DNA of 64,000 nt from JABFWF01 sp035539135 (lineage in GTDB: Bacteria > Pseudomonadota > Gammaproteobacteria > Xanthomonadales > Xanthomonadaceae): positions 496,001-560,000 of the forward strand of contig DATLJD010000014.1 of assembly GCA_035539135.1 (NCBI GenBank), written 5' to 3'. A model generated the notes under the pieces. That model worked only from the letters and a program-made list of their open reading frames with translations, was not told the DNA's origin and ran no database searches. The translations under genes and the position numbers were made by a program. This document shows, in pieces, positions 18,896 to 27,471 of this stretch (the first letter of the stretch is position 1; each line of letters opens with the position of its first letter).

Positions 18896-19387
18896 ATGAC
18901 CGCTCCCGCCTTCCGCATCCGCCCGGTCGAACCGCGCGACGACGTCGCCCTGGCGGCGATCATCCGCGCCGTCATGCCCGAGTTCGGCGCCACCGGTTGC
19001 GGCTTCGCCATCAACGATCCGGAAGTGGACTGGATGCATCGCGCCTACGCCGCGCCGCGCAGCGCGTACTTCGTGGTCGAGCGCGGCGGCGCCGTGCAGG
19101 GCGGCGGCGGCGTCGCCCCGCTGGCGGGCGGCGACGCGGACACCTGCGAACTGCGCAAGATGTACTTCCTGCCGGAATTGCGCGGCCTCGGCGCCGGCAC
19201 CGCGTTGATGGCGCGTTGCCTGGACGCGGCGCGCCGCTTCGGTTTCCGGCGCTGCTACCTGGAAACGCTCACCGGCATGGACGCGGCGATGAAGCTGTAC
19301 GAACGCAGCGGCTTCCGCCGCATCGACGGCCCGCTCGGCGCCACCGGCCACGGCGGCTGCAACACCTTCTACCTGCTGGACCTGTGA
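18896..19387 (+). CDS. GNAT-family N-acetyltransferase
   Basis: 163 residues, 4 nt after the GGDEF-EAL gene. FRIRPVEPRDDVALAAIIRAVMPEFG opens the GNAT fold. The acetyl-CoA binding motif is FLPELRGLGAGTALMARCLDAARRFG, followed by CYLETLTGMDAAMKLYERSGFRRIDGPLG. This layout is that of PA4866-type or amino-acid N-acetyltransferases, but the substrate cannot be told. The gene probably belongs to the leucine operon by position. Confidence 0.85.
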   Translation: MTAPAFRIRPVEPRDDVALAAIIRAVMPEFGATGCGFAINDPEVDWMHRAYAAPRSAYFVVERGGAVQGGGGVAPLAGGDADTCELRKMYFLPELRGLGAGTALMARCLDAARRFGFRRCYLETLTGMDAAMKLYERSGFRRIDGPLGATGHGGCNTFYLLDL

Positions 19388-19409
19388 GGACCGGGCGCCG
19401 GGCGTGAGC

Positions 19410-19430
19410 GCGGGCGGCAAGGCCGCCCGC
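19410..19430 (+). other. GC-rich hairpin between the GNAT and SDR genes
   Basis: A perfect 9-bp stem (GCGGGCGGC pairing with GCCGCCCGC) with loop AAG lies 23 nt after the GNAT stop. No T-run follows, so termination would be weak at most. A fresh -10 (TAGAAT, 19472-19477) before the SDR gene suggests that a new transcript begins after it. Confidence 0.4.
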
Positions 19431-19471
19431 CGCGGCGGCGGGCGGCGAAGGCGGCTCGGGCGGCCGCCCGG

Positions 19472-19477
19472 TAGAAT
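19472..19477 (+). promoter_or_regulatory. -10 element of the SDR promoter
   Basis: TAGAAT lies 30 nt before the SDR ATG, with a GAGGA ribosome site between. A transcript would have a leader of about 23 nt. No clear -35 is seen. Confidence 0.45.
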
Positions 19478-19507
19478 TGCGCCCTTTCCGCTTTCGAGGA
19501 ACCGACC

Positions 19508-20278
19508 ATGCAGCCCGCCTCCGTCCGCGCCGTCGTCACCGGCGGTGTTTCCGGCCTCGGCCTCGCCGTCGCCCGCCACCTGGTCGCCGGCGGCGGCAAG
19601 GTCGCGCTGTTCGACGTCAACGACGACAAGGGCACGGCCGCGGTCGCCGAACTCGGCGCCGGCAACGCGCGCTTCTTCCGCACCGACGTGACCAGCGAGG
19701 ACGGCGTGGTCGCGAACATGGCGGCCGCGCGCGAATTCCTCGGCGGCCTCAACGTCGCGGTCAATTGCGCCGGCATCCTCGGCGCCGGCCGCGTGCTCGG
19801 AAAGGAGGCGCCGATGCCGCTGGCGCAGTTCCAGACCACGGTGCTGGTCAACCTGGTCGGCAGCTTCAATGTGGCCAAGGCCGCGGCCGCGCTGATGCAG
19901 CACAACGAGGCCGGCGAGGACGGCGAGCGCGGGGTGATCGTCAACACCGCCTCGGTCGCGGCGTTCGAGGGCCAGATCGGCCAGGCGGCGTATTCGGCGT
20001 CCAAGGGCGGCGTGGTCGGCATGACCCTGCCGATGGCGCGCGAGCTGGCGCGTTTCGGCATCCGCGTGATGACCATCGCGCCGGGCGTGTTCTGGACGCC
20101 GATGGTGGACGGCATGCCGGAGTCGGTGCAGCAGTCGCTGTCGGCGTCGATCCCGTTCCCGTCGCGCCTGGGTCGACCGGAGGAGTTCGCCGAGGTGGTC
20201 GGTTTCATCCTCGGCAACCGCTACCTCAACGGCGAGACCATCCGCCTCGACGGCGCGACCCGGCTGGCGCCGAAGTAA
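19508..20278 (+). CDS. SDR-family 3-hydroxyacyl-CoA dehydrogenase (type II-like)
   Basis: 256 residues from an ATG behind GAGGA. It has the short-chain dehydrogenase cofactor motif TGGVSGLG, LFDVND for NAD preference, NCAGI, and the catalytic Ser region VNTASVAAFEGQIGQAAYSASK (Tyr and Lys of YxxxK). The insert GVIVNTASVAAFEGQ and the ending GRPEEFAEVVGFILGNRYLNGETIRLDG are typical of HSD17B10-like 3-hydroxyacyl-CoA dehydrogenases. These act in branched-chain amino acid and fatty acid oxidation. That agrees with the upstream liu genes, though a separate promoter seems to drive it. Confidence 0.85.
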   Translation: MQPASVRAVVTGGVSGLGLAVARHLVAGGGKVALFDVNDDKGTAAVAELGAGNARFFRTDVTSEDGVVANMAAAREFLGGLNVAVNCAGILGAGRVLGKEAPMPLAQFQTTVLVNLVGSFNVAKAAAALMQHNEAGEDGERGVIVNTASVAAFEGQIGQAAYSASKGGVVGMTLPMARELARFGIRVMTIAPGVFWTPMVDGMPESVQQSLSASIPFPSRLGRPEEFAEVVGFILGNRYLNGETIRLDGATRLAPK

Positions 20279-20320
20279 ACGCCCCCGCGCCCCACTCCAT
20301 TCCATCAGCAGAAGCAGTCC

Positions 20321-20887
20321 ATGAAGGCCTACGACATCAAGAAGGGCAACGTCGTCGAACACAACGGCGGCGTCTGGCAGATCCGCGACATCGAACGCAG
20401 TTCGCCGCAGGGCCGCGGCGGCAACGTGCGCTTCCGCTTCACCATGTACGCCGTGCCCGGCGGCAACAAGACCGATGCCAGCTTCGACGCCGACGACGAG
20501 CTGCGCGAGGTGGACCTGGTCCGCCGCCAGGCGACCTTCTCCTACAAGGACGGCGAGGCCTTCGTGTTCCTCGACGACGAGGACTACACGCCCTACACCC
20601 TCGACGCGGACGTGGTCGGCGACGGCGCGGGCTACATCGTGCCGGACCTGGCAGGCTGCTACGTGCAGCTGATCGACGACGCGCCGGTCGCGCTGCAGCT
20701 GCCGCAGAGCGTCGCGATCGAGGTGGTCGAGACGCCGCCCGAGCTGAAGGGCGGCACCGCGACCAAGCGGCCGAAGCCGGCCCGGCTCGCGACCGGCATC
20801 GAGATCATGGTCCCCGAGTACATCGGCAACGGCGAGCGGGTGCTGGTCAACACGACCACCGGCGAGTTCGCCGGCCGCGCGGACTGA
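20321..20887 (+). CDS. efpL: Elongation factor P-like protein EfpL (YeiP)
   Basis: 188 residues, the three-domain EF-P fold. The loop at the tip of domain I reads SSPQGRGG with Arg32 where EF-P carries its modified Lys, as in YeiP/EfpL. Other YeiP-like features are DDELREVDLVRRQATFSYKDGEAFVFLDDEDYTPYTL and the C-terminal GEFAGRAD (E. coli YeiP ends MGRAD). EfpL relieves ribosome stalling at prolines and related motifs without needing lysylation. Canonical efp is not in this window, but its modifying ligase epmA is (43.5 kb). An intrinsic terminator follows closely. Confidence 0.92.
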   Translation: MKAYDIKKGNVVEHNGGVWQIRDIERSSPQGRGGNVRFRFTMYAVPGGNKTDASFDADDELREVDLVRRQATFSYKDGEAFVFLDDEDYTPYTLDADVVGDGAGYIVPDLAGCYVQLIDDAPVALQLPQSVAIEVVETPPELKGGTATKRPKPARLATGIEIMVPEYIGNGERVLVNTTTGEFAGRAD

Positions 20888-20911
20888 GCACGCGGTTTGT
20901 TGCGTGCCGAA

Positions 20912-20940
20912 GGGGCCGCCTTCCAGGGTGGCCCTTTTTT
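20912..20940 (+). terminator. Intrinsic terminator after efpL
   Basis: The stem GGGCCGCC pairs with GGTGGCCC (one G-U pair) around a short loop and runs directly into TTTTTT, about 25 nt after the efpL stop. It is a textbook rho-independent terminator. Confidence 0.85.
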
Positions 20941-20957
20941 CTGGAGCGCTACCGCGA

Positions 20958-21067
20958 GCGCGCCGGGCGGGAGAGGCGGTCAGGACACGCCATGAATCCA
21001 TCCATGGAGGCTCGGATGCGCCATCCATGGCGCATACGGTCCTGCCCACCTCTCCCACCCGGCGCGC
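20958..21067 (+). repeat. Structured repeat A, copy 1 (110 nt)
   Basis: An imperfect palindrome. The outer arms (20958-20986 with 21039-21067) pair at about 26 of 29 positions. Inside lie two hairpins: a small TCCAT-CC-ATGGA (20997-21008) and a perfect 9-bp ATGCGCCAT-CC-ATGGCGCAT (21016-21035). Copy 2 (41162) differs at about 6 positions. Copy 3 (60504, inverted) differs at about 10. It lies between efpL and the convergent Nudix gene, followed by a REP and by repeat B. It has no coding look; short frames across it arise only from the repeat. Confidence 0.85.
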
Positions 21068-21089
21068 CCCACTCTCTCGCGATCTGGCT

Positions 21090-21115
21090 GTAGAGCGGAA
21101 CTCGCTCCGCTCTAC
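21090..21115. repeat. GTAG-type REP palindrome
   Basis: A 26-nt palindrome running from GTAG to CTAC, with arms GTAGAGCGGA and TCCGCTCTAC around a 6-nt centre. GTAG ends are characteristic of the REP family of Stenotrophomonas and relatives, which is mobilised by REP-associated tyrosine transposases (RAYT). No RAYT gene is in the window. Confidence 0.8.
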
Positions 21116-21140
21116 GACAAGTCGCCAGGACGGGTCCGAG

Positions 21141-21250
21141 CGACCGGGAGGCCGGGGGCGTTGCGCCAAGCCGGCCATGGATGGCCGGCGCCCGCATCAG
21201 GGCAGGATGCCCTGACTAAGGGAAAAGCAATGCCCCCGGCCTCCCGGTCG
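21141..21250 (+). repeat. Structured repeat B, copy 1 (110 nt)
   Basis: The outer stem is 24 bp (21141-21164 with 21227-21250), with 23 Watson-Crick pairs and one G-U. It encloses two perfect hairpins: GCCGGCCA-TGGA-TGGCCGGC (21170-21189) and CAGGGCA-GGA-TGCCCTG (21198-21214). The second copy is at 41384. It ends 35 nt downstream of the Nudix stop, so it would be transcribed as the 3' end of that mRNA. Read on the minus strand it has the same architecture as repeat A. Confidence 0.85.
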
Positions 21251-21285
21251 CGGGCCCTGGACGCAGTCAGCCGGGTTCAGGCCAA

Positions 21286-21837
21286 CTACCGCAACCACTT
21301 ACGCGCCATCCGCCGCACCGACGGGTCGGCGCCGGGATCCTGCGCCAACGCCGCGATATCGCGCCAGGCCAGCGCATGCGATTCGTCGCTGACCACGAAG
21401 GCCTCCTCGTCGCCGCGCGCCCGCACCACGAAGCGCACGTCGTAATGCCAGTGCGGCGCCACCTCCCGGTGCTGCGGGATCCAGTGCCGGTCGAGGTCGA
21501 AAATGCCGGGCACCAGCACCAGGTCGCGCAGTCCCGATTCCTCCTCCGCCTCCTTCAGCGCCACCCGCGCGAGGTCGCTGTCGCCATCCGCGTGGCCGCC
21601 GAGCTGCAGCCACAGGCCCAGCTTGCGGTGGTGGGTGAGCAGCACCCGCGTGCCATCCGCGCCGACCAGCCAGGCCGACGCGGTGAAATGCCCGGCCAGC
21701 CGTTCGCGCGCGAACGGATCGGCGGGATCGTCGAGCAGCGCGAGGAAATGCGCGACCGTCGCCGCCTCCTCCGGCCAGCGCGCGGCGTAGTCGGCGAAGG
21801 CCATTGCGAGCGCAGCGTATTCAGTGGCGAACGGCAT
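21286..21837 (-). CDS. Nudix hydrolase
   Basis: 183 residues from ATG 21837 (MPFATEYAALAMAF); an upstream in-frame ATG at 21867 is possible. The Nudix box reads GGHADGDSDLARVALKEAEEESGL. The usual RE is KE, and a Glu near its start is Asp, so the metal-binding EExG core is kept with slight divergence. The N-terminal helical region (ARWPEEAATVAHFLALLDD) resembles a Nudix subgroup of unknown substrate. The minus-strand GATAAT at 21866-21871 is a plausible -10. It is convergent with efpL across the repeat region and divergent from the permease gene. Confidence 0.85.
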   Translation of the reverse strand: MPFATEYAALAMAFADYAARWPEEAATVAHFLALLDDPADPFARERLAGHFTASAWLVGADGTRVLLTHHRKLGLWLQLGGHADGDSDLARVALKEAEEESGLRDLVLVPGIFDLDRHWIPQHREVAPHWHYDVRFVVRARGDEEAFVVSDESHALAWRDIAALAQDPGADPSVRRMARKWLR

Positions 21838-21880
21838 GGCGGGCGACTGCGGGCGGAGACCACGCATTATCGCCGCCCGG

Positions 21881-21896
21881 CGGAACGGCCGTTCCG
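21881..21896. promoter_or_regulatory. Perfect 16-bp palindrome between divergent genes (possible operator)
   Basis: CGGAACGGCCGTTCCG is a perfect palindrome placed between the Nudix -10 region and the permease start. A dimeric repressor could use it, but no neighbouring regulator gene points to one, and palindromes are easy to find in GC-rich DNA. Confidence 0.35.
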
Positions 21897-21988
21897 GCGC
21901 TTGTGCGCGCCGCGGCCGACCGGTAAGGTCGCCCGGTTGCCAAGCGCCGCCCATCCGAGGCGGCGCGCACCTTGCAGGGGAGAACGCG

Positions 21989-23584
21989 ATGTCCTTTTGG
22001 CGAGTCAAGCCACTCGACAGGATTCTTGAAACCGCCGGCAGGAAGTCGCTGACCCGGCAGCTCGGCCCGATCCAGCTCACCCTGCTGGGCGTGGGCGCCA
22101 TCATCGGCACCGGCATCTTCGTGCTGACCGCGGCCGCGGCGCAGAAGGCCGGCCCGGGCATGATGTGGAGCTTCGTGATCGCCGGCGCGGTGTGCGCGGT
22201 CGCCGCGCTGTGCTACTCCGAGATCGCCTCGATGGTGCCCGTGTCGGGCTCCGCCTACACCTACACCTACGCGGTCATGGGCGAGGTGCTGGCGTGGATG
22301 GTCGGCTGGGCGCTGATCCTCGAATACGCGGTCGCCGCATCCGCGGTCTCGGTCGGATGGTCCGGCTACTTCATGGGCCTGGTGAAAAGCGTCACCGGGT
22401 TCGAGTTGCCCACGGCGCTCGCCGCCGGACCGGCCTGGTCGTTCGCCGGCGGCGTCCCCAGCGTCGACTTCACCCACGGCATGTTCAACCTGCCCGCGGT
22501 GGTGATCGCGCTGGCGGTCACCTGGCTGCTGATGATCGGCACCACCGAAAGCGCGCGCGTCAACGCGGTCCTGGTCGCGATCAAGATCGTCGCCCTGACC
22601 GCGTTCATCGCGCTGACCGTCCCGGTGATCAACGGCACCCACTTCGAACCCTTCGCGCCGAACGGCTGGTTCGGCAACGGCGAAGGCACGGGCCTGGGTA
22701 TCGTCGGCGCGGCGGCCTCGATCTTCTTCGCCTACGTCGGCTTCGACGCCGTCTCGACCGCGGCCGAGGAAACCAAGAACCCCCAGCGCAACGTGCCGAT
22801 CGGGCTGATCGGCAGCCTGGCGCTGTGCACCGTCTTCTACCTGCTGGTCGCGGCGGGAGCGGTCGGCGCGATCGGCGCGCAGCCGACGGCGCTGGGCGTG
22901 CAGCCCGGCTCGCCGGAGTTCGTCGCCCAGTGCCAGGCGCTGCTGGCGCAGGGCCAGGAACCGCTGGTGTGCTCGAACGAGGCCCTGGCCCACGTCCTGC
23001 GCGTGATCGACTACGACCGCGTCGGCGACATGGTCGGCCTGGCCGCCAACCTCGCCCTGCCCTCGGTCATCCTGATGATGCTGTACGGCCAGACCCGCAT
23101 CTTCTTCGTGATGGCGCGCGACGGCCTGCTGCCCGAGCGCATGGCCGACATCCACCCGAAGTGGAAGACGCCGCACAAGGTGACCCTGGTCACCGGCATC
23201 TTCGTCGCGATCGCCGCCGCGCTGTTCCCGGTGGGGCAGCTGGCCGACATCTCCAACTCGGGCACGCTGTTCGCGTTCTTCATGGTCGCGATCGCGGTGC
23301 TGATCCTGCGGGTCAAGGATCCGAAGCGGCACCGCCCGTTCCGCACCCCGATGGTGTGGGTGGTGGCGCCGCTGGCGGCGGCGGGCACGGTGTTCCTGTT
23401 CGTCAACCTGCCGTTCGAGGCCAAGATCGTGCTGCCGGTCTGGGGCGCGATCGGGCTGGTGTTCTACTTCCTGTACGGCTACCGCCGGAGCCACCTCGGC
23501 CGCGGCCGCGTCGAGGTCCACGAGGACGACGCCGAGACCCCGCCGCAGCCGGTGCCGCCGATCAGCGAGCCGCCGGGGGCCTGA
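21989..23584 (+). CDS. APC-family amino acid permease
   Basis: 531 residues from an ATG behind AGGGGAG. The frame opens upstream, but the ribosome site settles the start. About 12-13 hydrophobic helices are visible. LLGVGAIIGTGIFVLTAAAAQKAGPGM is the APC helix-1 motif, and YVGFDAVSTAAEETKNPQRNVPIGL is the helix-6/loop signature of the cationic amino acid (YfnA/CAT) subgroup. It is an inner-membrane importer or exchanger, substrate unknown. An insert of about 50 residues with two cysteines lies in an extracellular loop (around residues 300-345). A strong terminator follows. Confidence 0.9.
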   Translation: MSFWRVKPLDRILETAGRKSLTRQLGPIQLTLLGVGAIIGTGIFVLTAAAAQKAGPGMMWSFVIAGAVCAVAALCYSEIASMVPVSGSAYTYTYAVMGEVLAWMVGWALILEYAVAASAVSVGWSGYFMGLVKSVTGFELPTALAAGPAWSFAGGVPSVDFTHGMFNLPAVVIALAVTWLLMIGTTESARVNAVLVAIKIVALTAFIALTVPVINGTHFEPFAPNGWFGNGEGTGLGIVGAAASIFFAYVGFDAVSTAAEETKNPQRNVPIGLIGSLALCTVFYLLVAAGAVGAIGAQPTALGVQPGSPEFVAQCQALLAQGQEPLVCSNEALAHVLRVIDYDRVGDMVGLAANLALPSVILMMLYGQTRIFFVMARDGLLPERMADIHPKWKTPHKVTLVTGIFVAIAAALFPVGQLADISNSGTLFAFFMVAIAVLILRVKDPKRHRPFRTPMVWVVAPLAAAGTVFLFVNLPFEAKIVLPVWGAIGLVFYFLYGYRRSHLGRGRVEVHEDDAETPPQPVPPISEPPGA

Positions 23585-23601
23585 CCGGGTTCCGCGGGAC
23601 T

Positions 23602-23635
23602 GGAAACGGCGCGGGCGACCGCGCCGTTTCCTTTT
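23602..23635 (+). terminator. Intrinsic terminator after the permease
   Basis: A perfect 12-bp stem (GGAAACGGCGCG pairing with CGCGCCGTTTCC), a 6-nt loop and TTTT, beginning 18 nt after the permease stop. The mtnB promoter starts about 30 nt later. Confidence 0.85.
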
Positions 23636-23665
23636 CGGCGTCACTGCCAGGCCGGCGCTTTTCGC

Positions 23666-23671
23666 TAAACT
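23666..23671 (+). promoter_or_regulatory. -10 hexamer of a probable leaderless promoter (mtnB)
   Basis: TAAACT ends exactly 6 nt before the mtnB ATG, with no ribosome site between. Transcription should begin at or next to the start codon. Confidence 0.5.
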
Positions 23672-23677
23672 GCCGCG

Positions 23678-24313
23678 ATGGACGCCCTCCCCTACGACGG
23701 CCAGCAGCTGCGCCACCTCGCCGGCGAAATCATCACCAACGTGCGCGAGCTGGCGGCCGCGGGCATGACCCCGGCGACCAGCAGCAACTTCTCGCGCCGG
23801 CTCGACGACCGCCACGCCGCGATCACCGTGTCCGGCCGCGACAAGGGCCGGCTGACCGAGGCCGACATCATGGTGGTCGACTTCGACGGCAACGCCGTCG
23901 GCAGCGAGCACCGTCCGTCCGCCGAGACCTTGCTGCACACCCAGCTGTACCGCCGCTTCGCCGAAATCGGCTGCGTGCTGCATACCCATTCGCGGGTGCA
24001 GACGATCGCCTCGCGCCTGTACGCCGGCGCCGGCCACGTGCGACTGGAAGGCTACGAATTGCTGAAGGCCTTCGCCGGCAACGACACCCACGAGACCAGC
24101 GTCGACCTGCCGGTCCTGCCCAACTCGCAGGACATGCGCACGCTGGCCGCGCAGGTGGACGCGCTGCTCGACAGGCAGTGCCTGTGGGGCTACCTGATCG
24201 ACGGCCACGGCCTGTATGCCTGGGGCCGCGACATGGCCGAGGCGCGCCGCCACCTGGAAGCCTTCGAATTCCTGCTCGGCTGCGAGCTCGAACTGAGGAA
24301 ACTGTGCCCATGA
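23678..24313 (+). CDS. mtnB: Methylthioribulose-1-phosphate dehydratase
   Basis: 211 residues of the class II aldolase/adducin fold. Motifs are GMTPATSSNFSRRLDD, ITVSGRDKGRLTEADIMVVDFDG and the zinc-binding LHTHSRVQT; a third zinc histidine lies near IDGHGLYAWG. MtnB dehydrates 5-methylthioribulose-1-phosphate to the diketone that MtnC then uses. It is the first gene of mtnB-mtnD-mtnC. The stop overlaps the mtnD start by ATGA. A good -10 directly before the ATG suggests a leaderless mRNA. Confidence 0.94.
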   Translation: MDALPYDGQQLRHLAGEIITNVRELAAAGMTPATSSNFSRRLDDRHAAITVSGRDKGRLTEADIMVVDFDGNAVGSEHRPSAETLLHTQLYRRFAEIGCVLHTHSRVQTIASRLYAGAGHVRLEGYELLKAFAGNDTHETSVDLPVLPNSQDMRTLAAQVDALLDRQCLWGYLIDGHGLYAWGRDMAEARRHLEAFEFLLGCELELRKLCP

Positions 24314-24867
24314 GCCGGCTGCGCATCTTCGCCGACGACCACCCCGACGAACCGCTGCTGGTCGCCGACGACCACCCGCGGATGGCACGCGAGCTGGCGG
24401 CCATCGGCGTCACCCTCGAGCGCTGGCAGGCCAGCCAGCCGGTGCGCGCCGGCGATCCGCCGGACGCGATCATGGCCGCCTACCGCGCCGACATCGACCG
24501 CCTGGTCGCCGAGCGCGGCTTCCGCAGCGTGGACGTGGTCAGCATCGCGCCGGACAACCCGAACCGCGAGGAGATGCGCCGCAAGTTCCTCGACGAGCAT
24601 TTCCACGAGGAAGACGAGGTGCGCTTCTTCGTGGACGGCTCGGGCCTGTTCACCCTGCACGTGGACGGCAGGGTCTACGAGGTGCTGTGCGAGGCCGGCG
24701 ACCTGATCGCGGTGCCCGACCGCATGACCCACTGGTTCGACATGGGGCCGGAGCCGCGCTTCGTCGCGATCCGTTTCTTCACCGAGCCGGACGGCTGGGT
24801 CGGGCATTTCACCGGCACCGACATCGCGCAGCGGTTCCCGCGCTACGAGACCGGCCAGGCCGGCTGA
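24310..24867 (+). CDS. mtnD: Acireductone dioxygenase
   Basis: 185 residues of the cupin fold. Metal ligands are in EHFHEEDEVRFF (two His and a Glu) and in PDRMTHWFDMG (the third His). With Fe(II) the enzyme makes 2-keto-4-methylthiobutyrate and formate from acireductone. With Ni(II) it makes an off-pathway product. It overlaps mtnB by 4 nt and precedes mtnC by 102 nt. That gap holds a folded element. Family and role are secure. Confidence 0.95.
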   Translation: MSRLRIFADDHPDEPLLVADDHPRMARELAAIGVTLERWQASQPVRAGDPPDAIMAAYRADIDRLVAERGFRSVDVVSIAPDNPNREEMRRKFLDEHFHEEDEVRFFVDGSGLFTLHVDGRVYEVLCEAGDLIAVPDRMTHWFDMGPEPRFVAIRFFTEPDGWVGHFTGTDIAQRFPRYETGQAG

Positions 24868-24883
24868 CGGGGCCCACCGCGCG

Positions 24884-24939
24884 CGGACCGGGAACCGTCG
24901 TCGACGGGCCCGCCGCAACCTTGCGGCGACACCGGTCCG
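24884..24939 (+). other. Folded three-way-junction element between mtnD and mtnC
   Basis: An 8-bp outer stem (CGGACCGG with CCGGTCCG) encloses two perfect hairpins: CCGTC-GTC-GACGG (24895-24907) and CGCCGCAA-CC-TTGCGGCG (24911-24928). It fills the centre of the mtnD-mtnC gap and ends 18 nt before the mtnC -10. With no T-run it is not an obvious terminator. It may separate the mtnBD transcript from the mtnC promoter, or act in the mRNA. Confidence 0.5.
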
Positions 24940-24957
24940 TCGCCACGCGGGAACGAC

Positions 24958-24963
24958 GATAAT
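24958..24963 (+). promoter_or_regulatory. -10 hexamer of a probable leaderless promoter (mtnC)
   Basis: GATAAT ends exactly 6 nt before the mtnC ATG, and no ribosome site is present. The geometry is identical to that of the mtnB, mtnA, ligA and ACMSD genes. Confidence 0.5.
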
Positions 24964-24969
24964 GGCCGC

Positions 24970-25664
24970 ATGCAGCCCCTGATCCTGACCGACATCGAAG
25001 GCACCACCTCCTCGATCTCCTTCGTCAAGGACGTGCTCTTCCCGTACGCCCGCCGCGAGCTGCCGCGCTTCGTGCGCGCGCACGGCGACGCGCCGGAGGT
25101 GCGGCGCTGGCTGGACGCGGTCGCCGCCGAGAACGGCGGGCTGTGCCAGGACGACATGATCGTCGAGACCCTGCAGGGCTGGATCGACCAGGACCGCAAG
25201 CACACCGCGCTGAAGGCGCTGCAGGGCCTGCTCTGGCGCGAAGGTTACGAACGCGGCGACTACCGCGCGCACATGTACCCGGATGCCGCCGAGGCGCTGC
25301 GGCGATGGCACGCCGCCGGCCATCCGATCGCGGTGTACTCGTCCGGCTCGGTGCCCGCGCAGAAGTTGTTCTTCGGCCACAGCGAGGCCGGGGATTTGTC
25401 GCCGCTGGTGTCGGCCTGGTTCGACACCGAAGTCGGGCACAAGCGCGACGCGGACAGCTATCGCCGCATCGCCGAGGCGCTCGGACGCGCGCCGTCCACC
25501 ATCCTGTTCCTGTCCGACGTGGTCGAGGAACTGGACGCGGCGCGCGAGGCCGGCCTGCGGACCGTGCTGCTCGACCGCCGCGACGACTACCCGCAGCCGC
25601 GCACCGGCGAAGCGACCCACGGCCATCCGCGCGTGGAAAGCTTCGCCGACGTGGTGCCCGCCTG

Positions 25665-25665
<1 letters not shown>
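24970..25665 (+). CDS. mtnC: Enolase-phosphatase E1 (bifunctional methionine salvage enzyme)
   Basis: 231 residues of the HAD superfamily. The nucleophile motif is LTDIEGTTSSISFVKDVLFPYA, and VYSSGSVPAQKLFFGHS and ILFLSDVVEELDAAREAGL are HAD motifs II and IV. The enzyme enolises and dephosphorylates the MtnB product to acireductone, the substrate of MtnD. It replaces separate MtnW and MtnX enzymes. The stop TGA shares its last base with the ATG of the next gene (TGATG). Confidence 0.95.
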
Positions 25666-26258
<593 letters not shown>

Positions 26259-26422
26259 GCCGGAAACGGGTCGCCGTTCGTTCGCGCGACGGCGGAAGGC
26301 GGCGGAACAAGCTCCGCGCCTGATGCATCCACTCGATGAGGTGAATGCAGGGCGCGTGCTGTCTCCGGCTATCCTCTGATCCCCACCAGATGGTCCGGCC
26401 TGCGCCGGTCGACGGACAGAAC

Positions 26423-27415
26423 ATGGCGATTCCTGCGACGTTTCCCGCCTTCCGCATCCACGACGACGACGCCGGCTACCGCAGCGGCATCGAGCAGGTC
26501 GCGCTGGACGACCTGTCGCCCGGCGAGATCGTGATCCGCACGGCGTACTCGTCGGTCAATTTCAAGGACGCCCTGGCCGGCACCGGCCAGGGCAAGATCC
26601 TGCGCCGCTTCCCGCTGGTCGGCGGCATCGACGTGGCCGGCCACGTCGTGGCGACGTCCGATCCGGACTTCCGCGAGGGCGACGCGGTGCTGGTCACCGG
26701 CTGCGGACTGTCGGAAACCCGCGACGGCGGCTATTCCGAATACGCGCGCATCGAGTCGCGCTGGGCGATCGCGTTGCCCGATGGCCTGTCGCTCCGCGAG
26801 AGCATGATCCTCGGCACCGCCGGATTCACCGCGGCGCTGGCGCTGTTCCGCATGCTGGAGAACCGGCAGGCGCCGGCGCTCGGCCCGCTGTGCGTGACCG
26901 GCGCGACCGGCGGCGTGGGCATGCTGGCGCTGGCGATCTTCAGCCGCGCGGGTTTCACCGTGCACGCGGTCAGCGGCAAGCAGGAGCACGCGGACTTCCT
27001 GCGCGGCATCGGCGCCGCCGAGGTCCTCGGGCGCGACGCGCTCGCCACCGCCAGGCCGCTGGAATCGGCGCGCTTCGGCGGCGGCCTGGACAACGTCGGG
27101 GGGCCGATGCTGGCCAGCCTGCTGGCGCAGACCGCCCCCAACGGCAACGTCGCCAGCGCCGGCCTGGCGGCGAGCAGCGCGCTCGACGCCACCGTGATGC
27201 CCTTCATCATCCGCGGCGTCTCGCTGCTCGGGGTGGCGTCCGCCGGCACCGCGCGCGAGATCCGCGAGGAGATCTGGCGGCGCCTGGCCGGTGACTGGAA
27301 ACCGGTCGCGCTGGAGCGCATCTGCACCCGCGAGGTCACCCTGCCGCAGTTGCCCGAGGTGTTCCCGACGATGCTGCGCGGCGGCTCCTTCGGCCGCACG
27401 CTGGTCCGGCTGTAG
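26423..27415 (+). CDS. acuI: YhdH/AcuI-family acrylyl-CoA reductase-like oxidoreductase
   Basis: 330 residues of the zinc-independent medium-chain dehydrogenase superfamily. The text YSSVNFKDALAGTGQGKILRRFPLVGGIDVAGHVV is the YhdH/AcuI N-terminal hallmark. CVTGATGGVGMLALAIFSRAG is the NADPH-binding motif, and LDNVGGPMLASLL and MPFIIRGVSLLGV follow. Members reduce acryloyl-CoA to propionyl-CoA with NADPH. ATG 26423 starts the conserved part. The frame opens 78 nt earlier through a stretch with a -10-like TATCCT, so it probably has its own promoter. The symbol reflects family, not proven substrate. Confidence 0.83.
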   Translation: MAIPATFPAFRIHDDDAGYRSGIEQVALDDLSPGEIVIRTAYSSVNFKDALAGTGQGKILRRFPLVGGIDVAGHVVATSDPDFREGDAVLVTGCGLSETRDGGYSEYARIESRWAIALPDGLSLRESMILGTAGFTAALALFRMLENRQAPALGPLCVTGATGGVGMLALAIFSRAGFTVHAVSGKQEHADFLRGIGAAEVLGRDALATARPLESARFGGGLDNVGGPMLASLLAQTAPNGNVASAGLAASSALDATVMPFIIRGVSLLGVASAGTAREIREEIWRRLAGDWKPVALERICTREVTLPQLPEVFPTMLRGGSFGRTLVRL

Positions 27416-27471
27416 CGGTTGCGGCGCCCGCCCCCGCCGTTACAATCGACCGACTCCCCGGGAAATTCCGC

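Noticed and set aside
19388..19507. Intrinsic terminator between the GNAT and SDR genes
   Set aside because: The hairpin is stable, but there is no T-run; kept only as a hairpin.
20904..21215. Recurring short frames with text like MAHTVLPTSPTRRAP near 21.0, 41.2 and 60.5 kb
   Set aside because: They appear as a conserved peptide family but are translations of repeat A in several frames and both directions, with no ribosome site or consistent frame.
26259..26422. REP relic (GCGGAACAAGCTCCGC) upstream of the AcuI-like gene
   Set aside because: Only a 5-bp stem and no GTAG end, too little to call in GC-rich DNA.
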